In this document: positions 1-13,325 of the stretch, piece after piece
Numbering within the stretch: position 1 is the stretch's first letter
Layout: each line of letters begins with the position of its first letter
From: Acorus gramineus
Taxonomy: Eukaryota; Streptophyta; Magnoliopsida; Acorales; Acoraceae
Assembly (NCBI GenBank): GCA_030737835.1
Contig: CM060857.1
Location: 14,953,496 to 15,017,495 of the forward strand
Reading direction: 5' to 3'
DNA: 64,000 nucleotides
The notes under the pieces: generated by a model
Seen by the model: only the letters and a program-made list of their open reading frames with translations
The model's database searches: none
Told to the model about the DNA's origin: nothing
Translations under genes and position numbers: made by a program

Positions 1-28
1 TTTATTCTCACAAACGGTATAAAAAAAA

Positions 29-1259
29 GGAAAAATTGATATAACTCCCTCAAAACTTATGAAAATTGCAAAAAATCCCTGTAAAATAGGTAAATCTTCT
101 TAAAATCAACCACAAACCTAGTTAGTGCAAGTGTAATAGTAATTTATCAAGTAAATTTTAAAAAGGTATTACAGTAATTTATCAAGTATGGTTAAAGTCA
201 ACTACAAATATGATTAGTTTCAGTTACGGTAGGGAGTAAAATAAATATTGTCTAATAAGATAAAGATTTGATGGAATTTAACGATTTTATAAAGACTTTT
301 CATAAGTTTATAGGGAGCTATATCGATTATTTGAAAATAAAGACTGAGGGTATTCTGGTAAATTTTAATATGTAGTTACGGTTAACCATGCGCTTGATTA
401 GTTGGGGGTGACAAATGACAATATAAACTTGAAGATGACATTTTCCCCTTCAGTTAAATTGTTTGGTTTGTTTGGGGTTAAAACTCTCAAAGGACTATTT
501 AGAAAGAAGAAAATTTGGTAGCTTGGATTTGACTGAACCTGAGAGTGCTATCTTGTGACCTCTTTATAGGCTGTCTATGTATCCCTTAGGGATCAAGTCA
601 CATGTAGTTCCTCGGCTTGATTGCCGTTCCCATTTCTCTGGCTGTTGTAACAGTCTCTCCATTCAAACACTTAGTAGACGATTTTAATGAAAACCCCCAC
701 GTGTCGATGAGGCATTTCATGCCCACATCGCACAGTTAGTGGGCATTGATTGTCTGCCTGATAGTTACAGGCATTTATATTCCTTTGACCGTTTCTTTAG
801 TTTGCTCGTGGCCCTTTGGCCTACTCGTTCGTCTTTTATGTTTTTCGAGTATATCTGCGAGATGGAAGATCACCCGACCAGACCTCTTGTCTGGTCATGT
901 CTTCTCCGCTCGTTCGCGAGGAGTAAGTCGTCAAACCAAACCTCTAGTTTTGTTGTGCCTTGACTACTCGATGTGGTATTCTTTCATGAGGTGCCTGACT
1001 GTACGACTAAACCTTGGATCTAATTGTGTCAACGCATTCAGAAATGTCATCATCACATTATGGATTCGGACTTGGATTTGTGGGTCTCATGCATGGCTCA
1101 TATCTATCCTGGCGTGACACGTGTTGTGGTGCAGTTTTTTATCTTCACAAAACTGAAATGATATTTTTCTAATAACACAGATATATGTGGCTATTTTTTA
1201 ATTTTATAGATACTAAAACCAACTTAGCCAATTTTTTAGGAAGTTATATCGATTTTTCC
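29..1259. repeat. Inverted-repeat (Mutator-type MITE-like) region
   Basis: The left arm beginning GGAAAAATTGATATAACTCC (from 29) is inverted at 1236-1259 (GGAAAAATCGATATAACTTC on the other strand). A second inverted arm lies at about 287-329. The terminal motif is shared with the elements at 6930-7791 and 45319-45754. No target-site duplication was found here, so this may be a nested or rearranged copy. Confidence 0.5.
430..1135 (+). mobile_element. Possible LTR-retrotransposon LTR fragment
   Basis: A stretch of higher GC than its surroundings, lying between the inverted arms of the preceding repeat. It has a TATA-like site near 563 followed by G/C-mixed leader-like sequence, a texture usual for plant LTRs. 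No TG...CA ends or target-site duplication could be fixed and no internal coding region was seen. It is a fossil if it is an LTR at all. The short open frames at 739-1117 are not supported as genes. Confidence 0.25.
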
Positions 1260-2763
<1,504 letters not shown>

Positions 2764-3666
2764 TGATTGTTTGATTGGATTTTTTTTATTTATTTGGGTT
2801 CTTGTTTAAATTATGTTGTATGGGTTCCCTGTGAGAGATTGAATGTGGTTTTTTTTTATTATTATTGGGTTTGGTGAATTTGGTTTGGATTCTTGAATTG
2901 GGTCTCTTGGGATTGCAGATTTGGGTGTCTGTCTTTGTTGAGATTGTTGTTTTTATAATTTTGAGTACATGAGATCTGGTGAAAGATGATGACCCATTGA
3001 AATAGCACAGGTTATTCTTGTGTGTCTTGAGGCGATCACCAATGTGATTTGAATTAACTAAATATATCACGGTTTTCTTTTGATTATTGAAATGCAAAAT
3101 ATTATAATCTATATGTGAGTATGTGACAATATGATGCCACCTTCTCAAAATTATTTGATGATGACTTTCCTTGCAGAATTGTAAAGATACAAAGTTTGTA
3201 GCTTCAGAATATGAAAAGGCAGCAGACTGCAGTTGATAGTGTTTTTCTTGTATGGAATTTTTGGTGGAAGAACCTCTAGAAGGGAGACAGATCATACATT
3301 CAAGAAGTTAAATTTAACGTATCACATGTACTACAATAGACAACACACTAACTACTGGGAGAATTTCATGGGAGATGATGGTATCAGACAAAACTTTCCA
3401 TTTGTATGAGGATTGTCTCTATGTTGATTAGAATTTATTGTATTGTAGTACATGTGATACCTTATTTTTCATCCAACAGTGTGTTGATAAATCAATAAAA
3501 AAGTAGACTTCGTATGATGGACTTCAATTCAAGTGTCAACTCAATGTATGAACTATGAACACTTCCAATGAAGGATGCATTTCTATATGCACATTTCCTC
3601 AATTTTATATTCTAGATCTCTAAATTGTCAATCAACTGTTTTCCATAAAGAACGTGTATTCTTTAT

Positions 3667-4990
3667 AGTTATAAGAGTATCCACATAACAAAAGAATTCT
3701 AAAATTACTGTTATGTTCCTCATGTACACTGTTATGCTACTCATGTATACTATTGTGCTACTCATGTACACTATTATGCTTTTCCTGTACACTGTTAAGC
3801 AAATTAATAACTAACCTATGCATGGTATGATGTTTTCCGTCTGAGACGTGTTCCCAGTACCTTGGTGGGGCATTAGTATAGGTTTTGTTTGTGTCTTGTA
3901 ACATTTTGGGATTATGCCTCATCTTTTTCCCTTTTTATTTGTGAATTCATTGTTATGCTCCTCATGTACACTATTATGTTCCTCTTGTACGCTGTAATAT
4001 TTTCTCTGTTATGCTCCTCTTATATAGATTGGTCAGTATATATTATTTGCTCCTCTTGTACATATTGGTTATCATATTTTATATTTAATATGTAAAATTC
4101 TAATATGATATAGAAACTAGCTTAACATTAGTCATTTTAGTATCCAGGACTCTAATTTGCTAGTTTTGCTTGTACTCTTTGTAGTTATAGGGGTATCTAC
4201 ATGACAAAAGAACTTCAAAATTCACTGTTATGCTCTTTCTGTACATTGTTATGCTCCTCCTATGCTCCACTTATATTGTATATTTAATATGCAAAATCCT
4301 AATATGATATAGAAACTTGGTATTTTAGGATTGTGTATCGGCTTTTAGGCTTTCAGGATATATATATTATATTTTTTGGCATTTTATTTTGACCTAGATG
4401 TTCAAGGAGTTACTTAGGCTTTTAGGCACAGGTTCAAAGTTGAAGCAAGACTTTCAACTTGTAGACAATGATATGCTTATTCAAATGTGTACATTGTTAT
4501 GTATGACCTGTTCTACTCTGTGTAGCTAACATACATTCAAATGTTGTAGGTTATGATAGACCTTTAGGTTGATGAAGGAGAAAGAGGGCTCCTTCACGAG
4601 CGCAGGATGGATAAAATGAAGGGTATCGACACCCCCTTGAATTATTGGAAGAAGGAGGATGAACAATAACAACAACAACAACCAAAAAAATCTAGGAGAG
4701 TGGCTGGTGTGGTTCCTTCTCTCTCCTAAAGAGGAAATTAGGATCACTTCGTCAGTACGAAGGAAATATAGGCTGAGGAATAAAGAGAGCGATGTTCGGA
4801 GAACAGTTGAACAGCAGATGAATTTAAATATGTGGTGGGGATTTAAACAATTGATGTAACTTCAAAATTTACTGTTATGCTCTTCTTGTACATTGTTATG
4901 CTTCTCATGTACACTGTTATATTTTCTTTATTATGCTCCTCATATGCTCCACTTATACAGATTTGTCAGTATATTTTAGGTGATGGTGAT
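3667..4990. repeat. Interspersed minisatellite clusters, about 21-bp unit
   Basis: Units close to TTATGCTCCTCATGTACACT recur in four clusters, at about 3707-3802, 3950-4065, 4225-4285 and 4865-4965. Flanking sequence is repeated too. The text before the first cluster (3667-3706) reappears at 4182-4221, and a phrase ending TAATATGATATAGAAACT occurs near 4100 and again near 4300. The pattern suggests repeated segmental duplication of a small variable repeat. No coding role is seen. Confidence 0.65.
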
Positions 4991-5300
4991 TTAAAAAGCA
5001 TATGTAAATGTTTCATATATCAGTTTCAGATGATGTTTGAAATGTTTGTTTGCGTTACAAGTTAAATTGATTTATATGGACTATTATGAGTACATCGTTA
5101 TGTTACAGTGTGTAGATTGTTACACACATATAAAAAGATGAAAAGAAGGGATAGAGCTGGGGTTAAAAGGGAAGAAAAAAAAGTAGGATTAACTGAAGAT
5201 GGATGGAAGGGCTTAAACAAAATGGATGGAGGGACTTAAAGAAAAGTAAAAAAAGTAAGAGACTTATTATTATTACAGTGATATTTTCAGGGATCCTTAA
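4380..5300. other. Spacer without a recognised gene
   Basis: Apart from the minisatellite cluster near 4865-4965, this stretch holds short open frames only (for example 4526-4859 on both strands) with no family resemblance and an ACAACA-type simple run near 4665. I see no supported gene. Confidence 0.5.
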
Positions 5301-5304
5301 TTGA

Positions 5305-5510
5305 TTTTTTTTTTTTTTTGGATATGGGAGGGACCCCGTGACTGACCTTACGGTTGAGTTGGGAAGACTACCTTCGTCTATTTGTCACGGTCCTACGGAA
5401 AATTCTTTCGAATAATCGTCAACAAACATATGGGTAAATCAGCGTCAAGACTCGAACTAAGATCTATCTTAACACAGATAAACCCTGAACCGTCGTGCTA
5501 TGACTGGGGA
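5305..5510 (-). mobile_element. tRNA-derived SINE
   Basis: Read on the minus strand, it begins near 5510 with a box A-like TAGCACGACGG, followed by a box B-like GTTCGAGTC, the two internal promoter parts of tRNA-derived SINEs. It ends in a poly-A tract (poly-T on the plus strand, 5305-5319) after ATATCC. It is clearly related over its length to the plus-strand copy at 42955-43152. No clear target-site duplication was found for this copy. Confidence 0.7.
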
Positions 5511-5519
5511 CAAAAATGA

Positions 5520-6008
5520 TGTAAATTGTAAATGAGGTTATACATTTTGTTGCGTATCATCTTCCTTTCCAAAATAACTACACTATATTCACCGGCCCAC
5601 CATCCATTATTTAGAGGAAACATAAAACATTTTTCAAAAAATAAAGATGAAGAAAACAATACACAATCCTTTTCTCCCAAGTCCCATAACTAAAAATTAA
5701 AATAAAATTCAATGCCCCATCCGTAACCCATAAGTGATTGATTACCCTCTCTTTTTTCCCCATGTTTTTAGATATCGAGCCCTAACAACCACCCAATTTG
5801 TTCTTAAAAATTATTCATAACCTACCCCCTACCCTATATCCTCCATCTCCCTCCAACAAATTTCCCCGTAATATTAGGAAACAAATAAAACTCCCACAAT
5901 CCCCAACAACCCAAGATGCAACACCCATGTCTCATTCCCCTTCTCCATTCCTCTTTCTTTTTTTCCTTTTTTTTAAAGCTTTTTATGTATCATATCCAAT
6001 CATCCTTT
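5520..6008. other. Spacer without a gene
   Basis: Pyrimidine-rich and AT-rich sequence. The open frames at 5798-6212 run into the hAT element and have no family resemblance. Confidence 0.5.
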
Positions 6009-6016
6009 CCCATAAC

Positions 6017-6745
6017 TAGGCATCAGCAACAGGCCGGCTTATTGAAACAGAGCCCAAACCTGACCCTGGCCCAGACCAGCAGGCCTGTCTTGCCAGCGTG
6101 CCAGGACTGGGCTCACCCTGAGCCAAATACTAGGCCTAAGTCTGCTCTAGGCCCAAGATCAATAGGGCCGGGCCCGTCCATGAGTCCAAGACACAAGCCG
6201 GCCCAGGCCTGAGCCTGGGACATAGTTTTCCGCAGGCCCAGGCTCGCGCTTGGGCCCATTGACGGGCTTGTGAGCCCAGAATTTAAACAAGTTTATTTTT
6301 TAAATTTTTTTTTGTTTTCAATGTGTGTTTATATATTAATGTTTAAATAAAAATTGAAAATATAATATTGAAAAAATAATATTAAAATTAATTGAATGTG
6401 TTATGTATATTGGAAAGATGTTTATATTGAAAAGATTTTCAAAAATAAAAAATAAAATGAATTAATTAGTTCTACTATATCATAACATAATATCTATTGC
6501 AATGACATATCGATGGTGGGTATGCAACCCCCTCTTTCACCTCTCTGAAGTGGCCCACACAGGGCCTACGGGCTGACCCGCGAGCGGGCCTATGAGCCAA
6601 TCCCAACGGTTCAAATTCGGGATGGCCCGCGTGCTGGCGAGTTGGCTTCCAGAAGCAGGCCTGGCCCACCTTCAGAACGGGTAAGGTTTTGACCTTACCC
6701 GAGCCGGTGGGCCAAGTTTTTGGACCTCGGCCAATGATGCCCCTA
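6017..6745. mobile_element. Non-autonomous hAT element
   Basis: The imperfect terminal inverted repeats are TAGGCATCAGCAACAGGCCG at the left and TAGGGGCATCATTGGCCGAG at the right (inverted). An 8-bp target-site duplication flanks it: CCCATAAC at 6009-6016 and CCCGTAAC at 6746-6753 (7 of 8 matching). Both subterminal zones, about 6030-6275 and 6540-6740, are dense in GGCCCA/GGCCTG motifs, as expected of hAT transposase-binding regions. The centre is AT-rich and non-coding. Open frames here come from the repeats. Confidence 0.8.
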
Positions 6746-6929
6746 CCCGTAACCACTCTATTTAATAGGAAAAGCAAAGCAAGCAAAATAAATAAAAAAA
6801 TTCCGCATCCACGTAATTATTTATTGGGAGCTAAGATTTTTATAAAAGAAGAGTTAATGTGACTTACATAAATATTTTTTAAATGTATATATTATGTTTT
6901 TTTTTACTTCAATAGCATATTAAAAATAT

Positions 6930-7791
6930 GGAAAAAATGGTTCTAGCTCCTAGAAACTTATAAAAATTAAAAAAAATCCTATAAAATTGATAAATTCCCT
7001 CAGGTCCCTATCTTATTAGATAATATTTATTTTAGTCCTTATAATTAACCAGATGTGTGGTTAACTCTAACCATACATGGTAAATTACTGTTATACCCTT
7101 TTAAAATTTATTTTCTTTATTGAAAAAATTGATATAACTCTTTGAAAACTTATGAAAATCGAAAAAAGTCATTGTAAAATTTAAAAATCGTCTTAACTCC
7201 CTAAAATCTTCTTAAAATCACAAAAAATCCATGTGATTATCTAAAAATATATACTGATTTATTTAAATTTTATTAAACAAATTATAGTTTTATAATCAAG
7301 GTGTTATGCTTTTTATTGCTACTAATTTTGAGTTAAGAATGTATTATAGAATTTTGATTGGGTTTTTAAATTGTTTTCTCTACTGATTTTGTAATGGAGT
7401 TGATGAAGCTGTAATTTTTTTTATTCAATCTCTGTAATAATGAGATTAAGGAGATGAAAATATTGAAAAATGACTCAATTTTATAGATCAAATGAGGTTT
7501 GATCGATATTTTTTTTTTTTTACAGATTAGGATGACATTTCAAGAGATGAGATGTTGAAAAATAACGAAGATATTTTTATCTTACAAAAGAACTAAATCT
7601 GATTTAATAAAGTTTGTAGGGACTGAATCCAATTTTAGTAAGTTTCTGATGACTTATTTCAATATACTTTTGACTAAGGGACTAAATTCGTTAACCATAT
7701 ACATTTTATGGGAACCTGGGATGGTTTTCTAACTTTTGAGGGACTTTTTGTGATTTCAAGAAGATTTGAAGGAGTTAAAAAGTTTTTTCCC
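6930..7791. mobile_element. Mutator-type non-autonomous element (MULE-MITE)
   Basis: The ends are GGAAAAAATGG at the left and, inverted, GGGAAAAAACTTTTTAACTC at the right. A perfect 9-bp target-site duplication TAAAAATAT lies at 6921-6929 and 7792-7800, the size typical of Mutator elements. Inside there is a second inverted pair, with the motif AATCTTCTTAAAATCACAAA near 7206 matched in reverse near 7740-7770. No transposase frame was seen. Confidence 0.75.
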
Positions 7792-7800
7792 TAAAAATAT

Positions 7801-8354
7801 ATATAAAATGAAATAAAAACATGTAAATAAAGACATTTATATAAAACATAGCACTGAATAATTATAAATAATTATAATATTTTAAAATGATATGTCATAT
7901 TTTATATTGATAATTCACAAAAAAAAAATGTCAAAACATAAATCTAATAAACAATACATACCTTTAAATTTGACATCGACGAGGTTTCATATTCTGAAAA
8001 TGTTGAATGATTTGATTATTTTAGATATTTACACAAGTATTTTAAACATTAAATAAATTAGTAACAATAATAATAAGGTAAAAGGAAAAAATTATATACC
8101 TTCAAAGTGTTGATGGAGGAGATGAAATGATTATATATTGTAGATTCCGATTGGGACAGTTAATGGAATAAAAAGTAAAAATTATGGATTTTTTTTTAAA
8201 GATGAGGATTGATAATAGAAAAAGTTGAGATACAAAAAAAAAAAAAATTGAGATTCAAAAATAAATTTTTTTCAAGGTGGAAGCCTAGGTGGGGACGTTG
8301 AAGAGTGGGATCCATGGCTTTTCGTGGGATATGGATAGATAAATAAAAAATAGC
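7801..8354. other. AT-rich spacer without a gene
   Basis: AT-rich, with no supported coding frame. The open frame at 8196-8420 (minus) overlaps a MITE and has no family match. Confidence 0.5.
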
Positions 8355-8364
8355 TTTTGTTTTA

Positions 8365-8500
8365 GGGCCATTTTTGAAAATAACCCTGAAAAAATTACGT
8401 GGCAGTGTTGACCAGGTCAAGGTTAGAATGTGCTATTAAAATAAAGGGAGGGTTAAACACGAAATTAAAAAAAAATTCAGGGTTATTTCCAAAAATTGCC
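8365..8500. mobile_element. Short Mutator-type MITE (136 bp)
   Basis: Terminal inverted repeats are GGGCCATTTTTGAAAATAAC and GGCAATTTTTGGAAATAACC (inverted), both followed by CCTGAA. A perfect 10-bp target-site duplication TTTTGTTTTA lies at 8355-8364 and 8501-8510. It can fold into one hairpin. It lies about 430 bp past the 3' end of the UGT gene. Confidence 0.85.
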
Positions 8501-8928
8501 TTTTGTTTTACTTGGAGGAGAGTTAATTAAAAAAAGGGGTGAAGGCACTCTTATTTTATTTTTTTTAGTTCAAAGCTGCTGCTGTTTAAAAAATTTCATA
8601 TATAGGTGAAACTCATGATCTATGGGTCCTATTGTCCTAATAGAAGAAGGAGAAAATGAGTTATTTATCAAAGTTGACGGATTCTCGGTTGACAAATTAA
8701 AATTTTATTTTTTTACCATGAAAACAATAAACTAATATATCTTAATATATTTTATTTTATATAACAGTATCTTCTTCAAATGATGAATGGATGATTTAAA
8801 AAAATAAATGAGATTTGATTGTAATTGAGGCTACAGCGGGGAGCTGCGTGTAACTTTTATACAGCCCGCTTACAAGGAAGGAATCATGAGCCGACTTTAA
8901 GGCGATTTGTTGGTACTACTCACGCTTT

Positions 8929-10392
8929 TCACACCCGCCTAGTGATATGGGCAACAAAACAATCCAACTCTGCATGGCCGCCGCACCCACCACCCTCCTC
9001 CGCCGCCGCAACACCCCGCACCGCCACCCCAATCTCATCCGCCCTCCTCCTCATCTCCCTCCCCTCCTCATAAACCATCACCCTCCTCACCACCTCCTCC
9101 ACCGCCTTCGCCCGAACAACCTCCCCCCTCCTCCCCCACTCTCTCACCGTCACCCCCACCCCGAGCACCTCCGTCACCAACATCGCGTTCCGCGGCTGGT
9201 CCGAGTGCATCGGCCACGCTGCGATAGGCACGCCCATGCTCAGACTCTCCACGCACGAGTTCCACCCGCAGTGGCTCATGAACCCCCCCGTCGATTCGTG
9301 CCGCAGTATCTCCACCTGCGGCGCCCACCCATCCAAAACCACCAACCCCCATCCGCGCACCCTCCGCTCATACTCATCCGGCAATCTCAACCCTTCCTTG
9401 TCGTGGTCCGCGAATATGTCCCCCCTGTCGGCCTCGCGAAGGACCCATAGGAACCGTTGCCCGCTCCGCTCGAGGCCGATCGCGATCTCGCGCACCTGCT
9501 CCTCCGAAAGCGACGACGTCGTACCGAACGAGACGTACATGACAGACTTCGGGGGATGCTTGTCCAACCATTTCAGGCACTCGTGCCGCGCGGGTCTTCC
9601 TATCTTTATCGGGTTCAGCGGACCCACTGCCCATAATTTCTTGTCATGCGCGAACGGCTCCCGAGCGAGGAGGTCGAGGAACTGACCCTCCATCGGGCGG
9701 CACGTGTTCAAAAGCCGGCCCGAGACGGAGGCCGCCTCCGTCATGCGGTGCCGCCTCCGTACGAGGTCCATGAACGTGTCCGTGAAGCACCCGTCCGTGG
9801 AGAGTTTGGGGAGCTCCGGGAAGAGCGCGGACGCGTTCGCGCCGCGCGACTCGTACTGGAAGAAGAGGCTGGCGAAGGCGGAGACGCTGTGGAACGCGTA
9901 GGCCTCCGCGTTTGGCACGAGCGAGGCCTCGCGCGCGGCGAAGGACATGAGCGCGTCGTGCACGACGACCACGCGGGGGGAGGTTTTGGAGATGGCGCGG
10001 AGGAGGTCCGCGAAGGGCCCGCGGAGGGCGTCGGAGGCCTCGAACGTGGGCTGGAGGTGTGCGGGGAACTTGATGGGGGTGGTGGGGTCAGGGGGAGGGG
10101 AGGTGAAGGGGGGCGTGGGGAGGTCGTGGAAGCGGACGGGGTGGCGGTGCGGGTCCCAGCCGTGGACGCGGAGGCGGACCTGGCGGTTGTGGGTGGCGGT
10201 GCCGACGAAGTGGACCGAGAGTCGTCCGCGGCGTGAGAGGAGGCGCGAGAGGTGGAAGAGCTGGTTCAGGTGGCCTTGCGCGGGGAAGGGGACCACCACC
10301 ACTGCTACCGCCGCCTCGGGCGCTGGTGATGTGTCCTTGTTGGAGGAGATGTCGTCCATGTTTTGAGCGTTGGTTACTGTCAACCTGACCAT
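8929..10392 (-). CDS. UGT93-type glycosyltransferase (zeatin O-glucosyltransferase-like)
   Basis: Intronless, 487 residues. It is predicted to transfer a sugar from a UDP-sugar to a small acceptor in the cytosol. The N-terminal block PFPAQGHLNQLFHLSRLLS, with catalytic His41, and the THNRQVRLRVHGW block are the wording of zeatin O-glucosyltransferases (UGT93), which store cytokinins as O-glucosides. The paired catalytic Asp is D146 (VVVVHDALMS). The C-terminal PSPG box spans W356 to Q399, exactly 44 residues, with HCGWNS and ending SDQ. The motifs that define the family are intact. The first ATG (10392) is used here, but Met12 (10359), which has a better initiation context (A at -3, G at +4) and starts nearer the family's usual N-terminus, is a real alternative. 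The coding strand is very GC-rich. The acceptor is inferred from family only. Cytokinin or a related phenolic are both possible. Confidence 0.93.
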   Translation of the reverse strand: MVRLTVTNAQNMDDISSNKDTSPAPEAAVAVVVVPFPAQGHLNQLFHLSRLLSRRGRLSVHFVGTATHNRQVRLRVHGWDPHRHPVRFHDLPTPPFTSPPPDPTTPIKFPAHLQPTFEASDALRGPFADLLRAISKTSPRVVVVHDALMSFAAREASLVPNAEAYAFHSVSAFASLFFQYESRGANASALFPELPKLSTDGCFTDTFMDLVRRRHRMTEAASVSGRLLNTCRPMEGQFLDLLAREPFAHDKKLWAVGPLNPIKIGRPARHECLKWLDKHPPKSVMYVSFGTTSSLSEEQVREIAIGLERSGQRFLWVLREADRGDIFADHDKEGLRLPDEYERRVRGWGLVVLDGWAPQVEILRHESTGGFMSHCGWNSCVESLSMGVPIAAWPMHSDQPRNAMLVTEVLGVGVTVREWGRRGEVVRAKAVEEVVRRVMVYEEGREMRRRADEIGVAVRGVAAAEEGGGCGGHAELDCFVAHITRRV

Positions 10393-10472
10393 GTGAATGG
10401 TTTTGGATACGGAGATGGCTATGGCTACGGCTACGTGTGAACTTTGTTATTGATGCAGTGAGTAATTACGTT

Positions 10473-10480
10473 TTTTTATA
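10473..10480 (-). promoter_or_regulatory. TATA box of the UGT gene
   Basis: TATAAAAA on the minus strand, 81 bp before the first ATG. It supports a short leader that would include the ATG at 10392. Confidence 0.5.
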
Positions 10481-10499
10481 GGGAAGTGGGAAATGAAAG

Positions 10500-13140
10500 G
10501 AAGGGCAAAAAAACGGAAAGAGAGGATACAACGCAGGGACAAAGTGACAATTAAATCCGAATGAACTAACCATCACTTTTTTTTTTTTTTTTTATGATAG
10601 AAGAAAAACATGCCCTATTTGGATTTTATTTTATTTTGCCATATTTTTTTAATAGAATTGGATGACTCCAAACCTCTTCGCCCGAGTTTAGGTGTGACAG
10701 AGAGGCGTTCACTCCTTAAAACTATATTGGAATGAATAATTATTCATGTCATACTAAATAATTTTATTTGGTTAGCTTTTTTTATTTAAAAGTATAAAAA
10801 TGATTTTTTTTATTATTATTTAGTTCACCTAAGAAAACGTGTGACAGATGTAAATCTAATATGATATGATATGATATATTTTTTAGATGTGTGCGAGAAT
10901 ACTAAGTGAGATAAATTTATTTAAATGATATAGAATAATATTTTTATCTACGGACATATCATAAATGAGCCTTAATAAACATTTCTAGCCCTTCCATATA
11001 ATAGTTGTCATGGTTTATGCTAATTTGTCCATGTATAACTATAAGAAGAATTTTATTCTTACACAGCATTTTTTTTTTTTTGTCTAGTCCCTCTTATTTT
11101 TGGGTTGTTCCGCACCTCACACAAGATACATGAATCATAACATACTTGTTCATTGTTTACATGAGTGAAAAAGAGACTTCTCACATATACAATTATTTAA
11201 AAATGAGGGGACAAATTCTAGGCTGATTATGAGGTCTTGGATTACGAAATGAATGCAACGTGAGGCTATTGAGGGAACGCATGTGTTTCCAACTTTAGAA
11301 ATTTACATGAAACAGATGTGTGATGGCTTGCTAAGTTGCCATCACAAAACAGTCTATATATTTCTCAAATATTTTCACGAAGGCTTCTTTTATTAATTAA
11401 TTTTTTTCAAATTAAATAACTATAGCTCTTTTTTACACCCACACACATGTAAAATCAATTCCCCTTGAACTCTCCATTTTTGCCATTAGATTTTTTTTCT
11501 TAGATCTACATTTGTGTTTAGTCTGAGTTTTAATATGCTAGACAACATAGACCTTGATTTGAATCGATCCATGCAATAAAAAGTGAAGTCTTTTGTTGTA
11601 TTTGTCATTTTCCAATCGATTTTTTTTCATGATCTGTATTTTCTTATGTAACTACATAATAATACTTGTCTATAAAAAGTTCACTGGAGGAATATGTCAA
11701 CATTAGTATTTGGTTCACTTTGGAATTCAGGTGGGTTAGATCAGAATATTGGAGTTCAACATAAACTAATAAATTAATCAAAGTTGGGGCAAATCAACCC
11801 AAATCTAAGCTAGACCCTCAAATCCCATGAGGTCAATCTGAGAATAGATTATTGGGTTTGGTTTATGTTAGATCAGGTTTAAGTTGGGTCTGAATTGAAT
11901 ATAAATTTAGTTTTCAAATTAAAATAACATTATTTTGGATGATTTAAACTCTATAATAATCATAAAGATGAAGATAAAATATGACAAAGAAGATAATAGT
12001 GCAATAAAACTATAATAATAGATTTTATGATAATAATAAAATAGATAATCCATATTTCGTCTCAAAAAATAAATATTTTAAATCACTGCTCACCACGTTA
12101 AATTTGGATCCGAGTCCTCAATCAAAGCCCAATACTAGATTCAGATTGCTTGAGATTTCATTTAGATGCACATTGGGGCGGCTTATATGATGGGAAATAC
12201 TGCATAATGTCATCGCAGGTCCAAATAAAAAATCTGTATTTGTGTTTAAAATAAAAAAAAAAAGTAGTGTTGATAGAAGGACAAAAAAAAAAAAAAAAAT
12301 ACAGTCTTTTAATTTGAGACGTTTGAAAAAAAAAAAGAATCAGTACAACAGGCCGCTTTATTCGTTGCGGAGGTTGAGAACTCGGTTTCAAATGGGCCCT
12401 GAGTCGTAGGTAGAGTTAAACCCAAATATTAAAATCTCAAAACAATTTAATTAAAAATCAGGTTAATATCAACTTCAACCCTCCCTCAGGTTGTGGTTCC
12501 ATGACAAAATACCAGGAATTGCACACAAGGGGTGAAGGGGATCTGATGGGGGGACCCACCGCACGTACGTAAGGCACATGAAATTCAACTATTTATGTCT
12601 GAATACTGATCTCCGTACAATCTTTTCATAAAAGATAATGTTACATTCAGTCTCATTTTTATTCAGTCTACATATATTTTAAATTTTTTAAAAATAGTAA
12701 ACCTTATGTAATAAAGTATATGTTTTTATAAAAAATAAAACATATACTCTAATAAATTGCATTGATGTATTTATAAAAATGTAAAAAAAATCTTTTAAAG
12801 TATATGTCTTATTAACATGAGCATACGCGTCGATAGAAATCTATCGATACATATAAAATTAGAAATAAGACTGAAAATGAATTTGGGTGTAACAACGCGC
12901 TCCCATAAAATGCCTCTTACCTAATAAAACATAAGGACCACGTGATGAAAGCTAGCCTCCCATGTTTCTTTTAAAAATGGAAAAATATTGTTGAATCTTG
13001 TTGGACTCTTCTAGAAGAAAGATGGGATCACTTTTTTTTTTTTTAGCTATAGATTCTTGTTTAATAATATTCGTAAACTCAACCTTTGCACAAAGGCAAA
13101 GTTAGAAGACACAGAGAATATGTCAGTGTTTGAGCTTTAG
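10500..13140. other. Long AT-rich spacer
   Basis: No supported gene. It contains homopolymer runs and, at about 11700-11900, repeated GGGTT/AACCC-type words on both strands (for example CCTCAAATCCCATGAGG) of the sort found at hAT element ends, but no clear ends could be fixed. The open frame at 12158-12391 (minus) is low-complexity. Confidence 0.5.
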
Positions 13141-13149
13141 GTTATACTC

Positions 13150-13325
13150 TATCTTTTTGTGAGTTTGAATCCAGTCAGATCTGATACTATTAATATTGAA
13201 TTGTACAATTTATGAATCAAACTACACATCCTACTAATCAAATTATATAAAAAATAACACTGTATTTAATAATTGATTGTACATTAATTATACAATTTGA
13301 TTCACTGTACAGTTTAATAACTCTT
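13150..13325. repeat. Foldback MITE, family F (copy 1)
   Basis: A degenerate inverted-repeat unit containing AATCCAGTCAG, ATATTGAATTGTACAATT and, in reverse, TACAATTTGATTCACTGTAC. The same words and layout occur at 19575-19745, 44035-44325 and 61680-61870. Superfamily not assigned. Confidence 0.5.

Noticed and set aside
739-1117. Overlapping open frames of 74 and 123 codons
   Set aside because: No family resemblance, and they lie in LTR-like sequence between inverted repeats.
2786-3295. 169-codon open frame on the minus strand
   Set aside because: Low-complexity Asn/Lys/His-rich translation of T-rich intron-like sequence, with no family match.
5440-5470. Possible tRNA gene from the GTTCGAGTC box
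   Set aside because: No cloverleaf could be formed. The box belongs to a SINE head.
5798-6786. Open frames across the hAT element
   Set aside because: They arise from GGCC-rich subterminal repeats.
8947-10366. Several long open frames on the plus strand and in other minus frames
   Set aside because: Shadows of the GC-rich UGT coding sequence.
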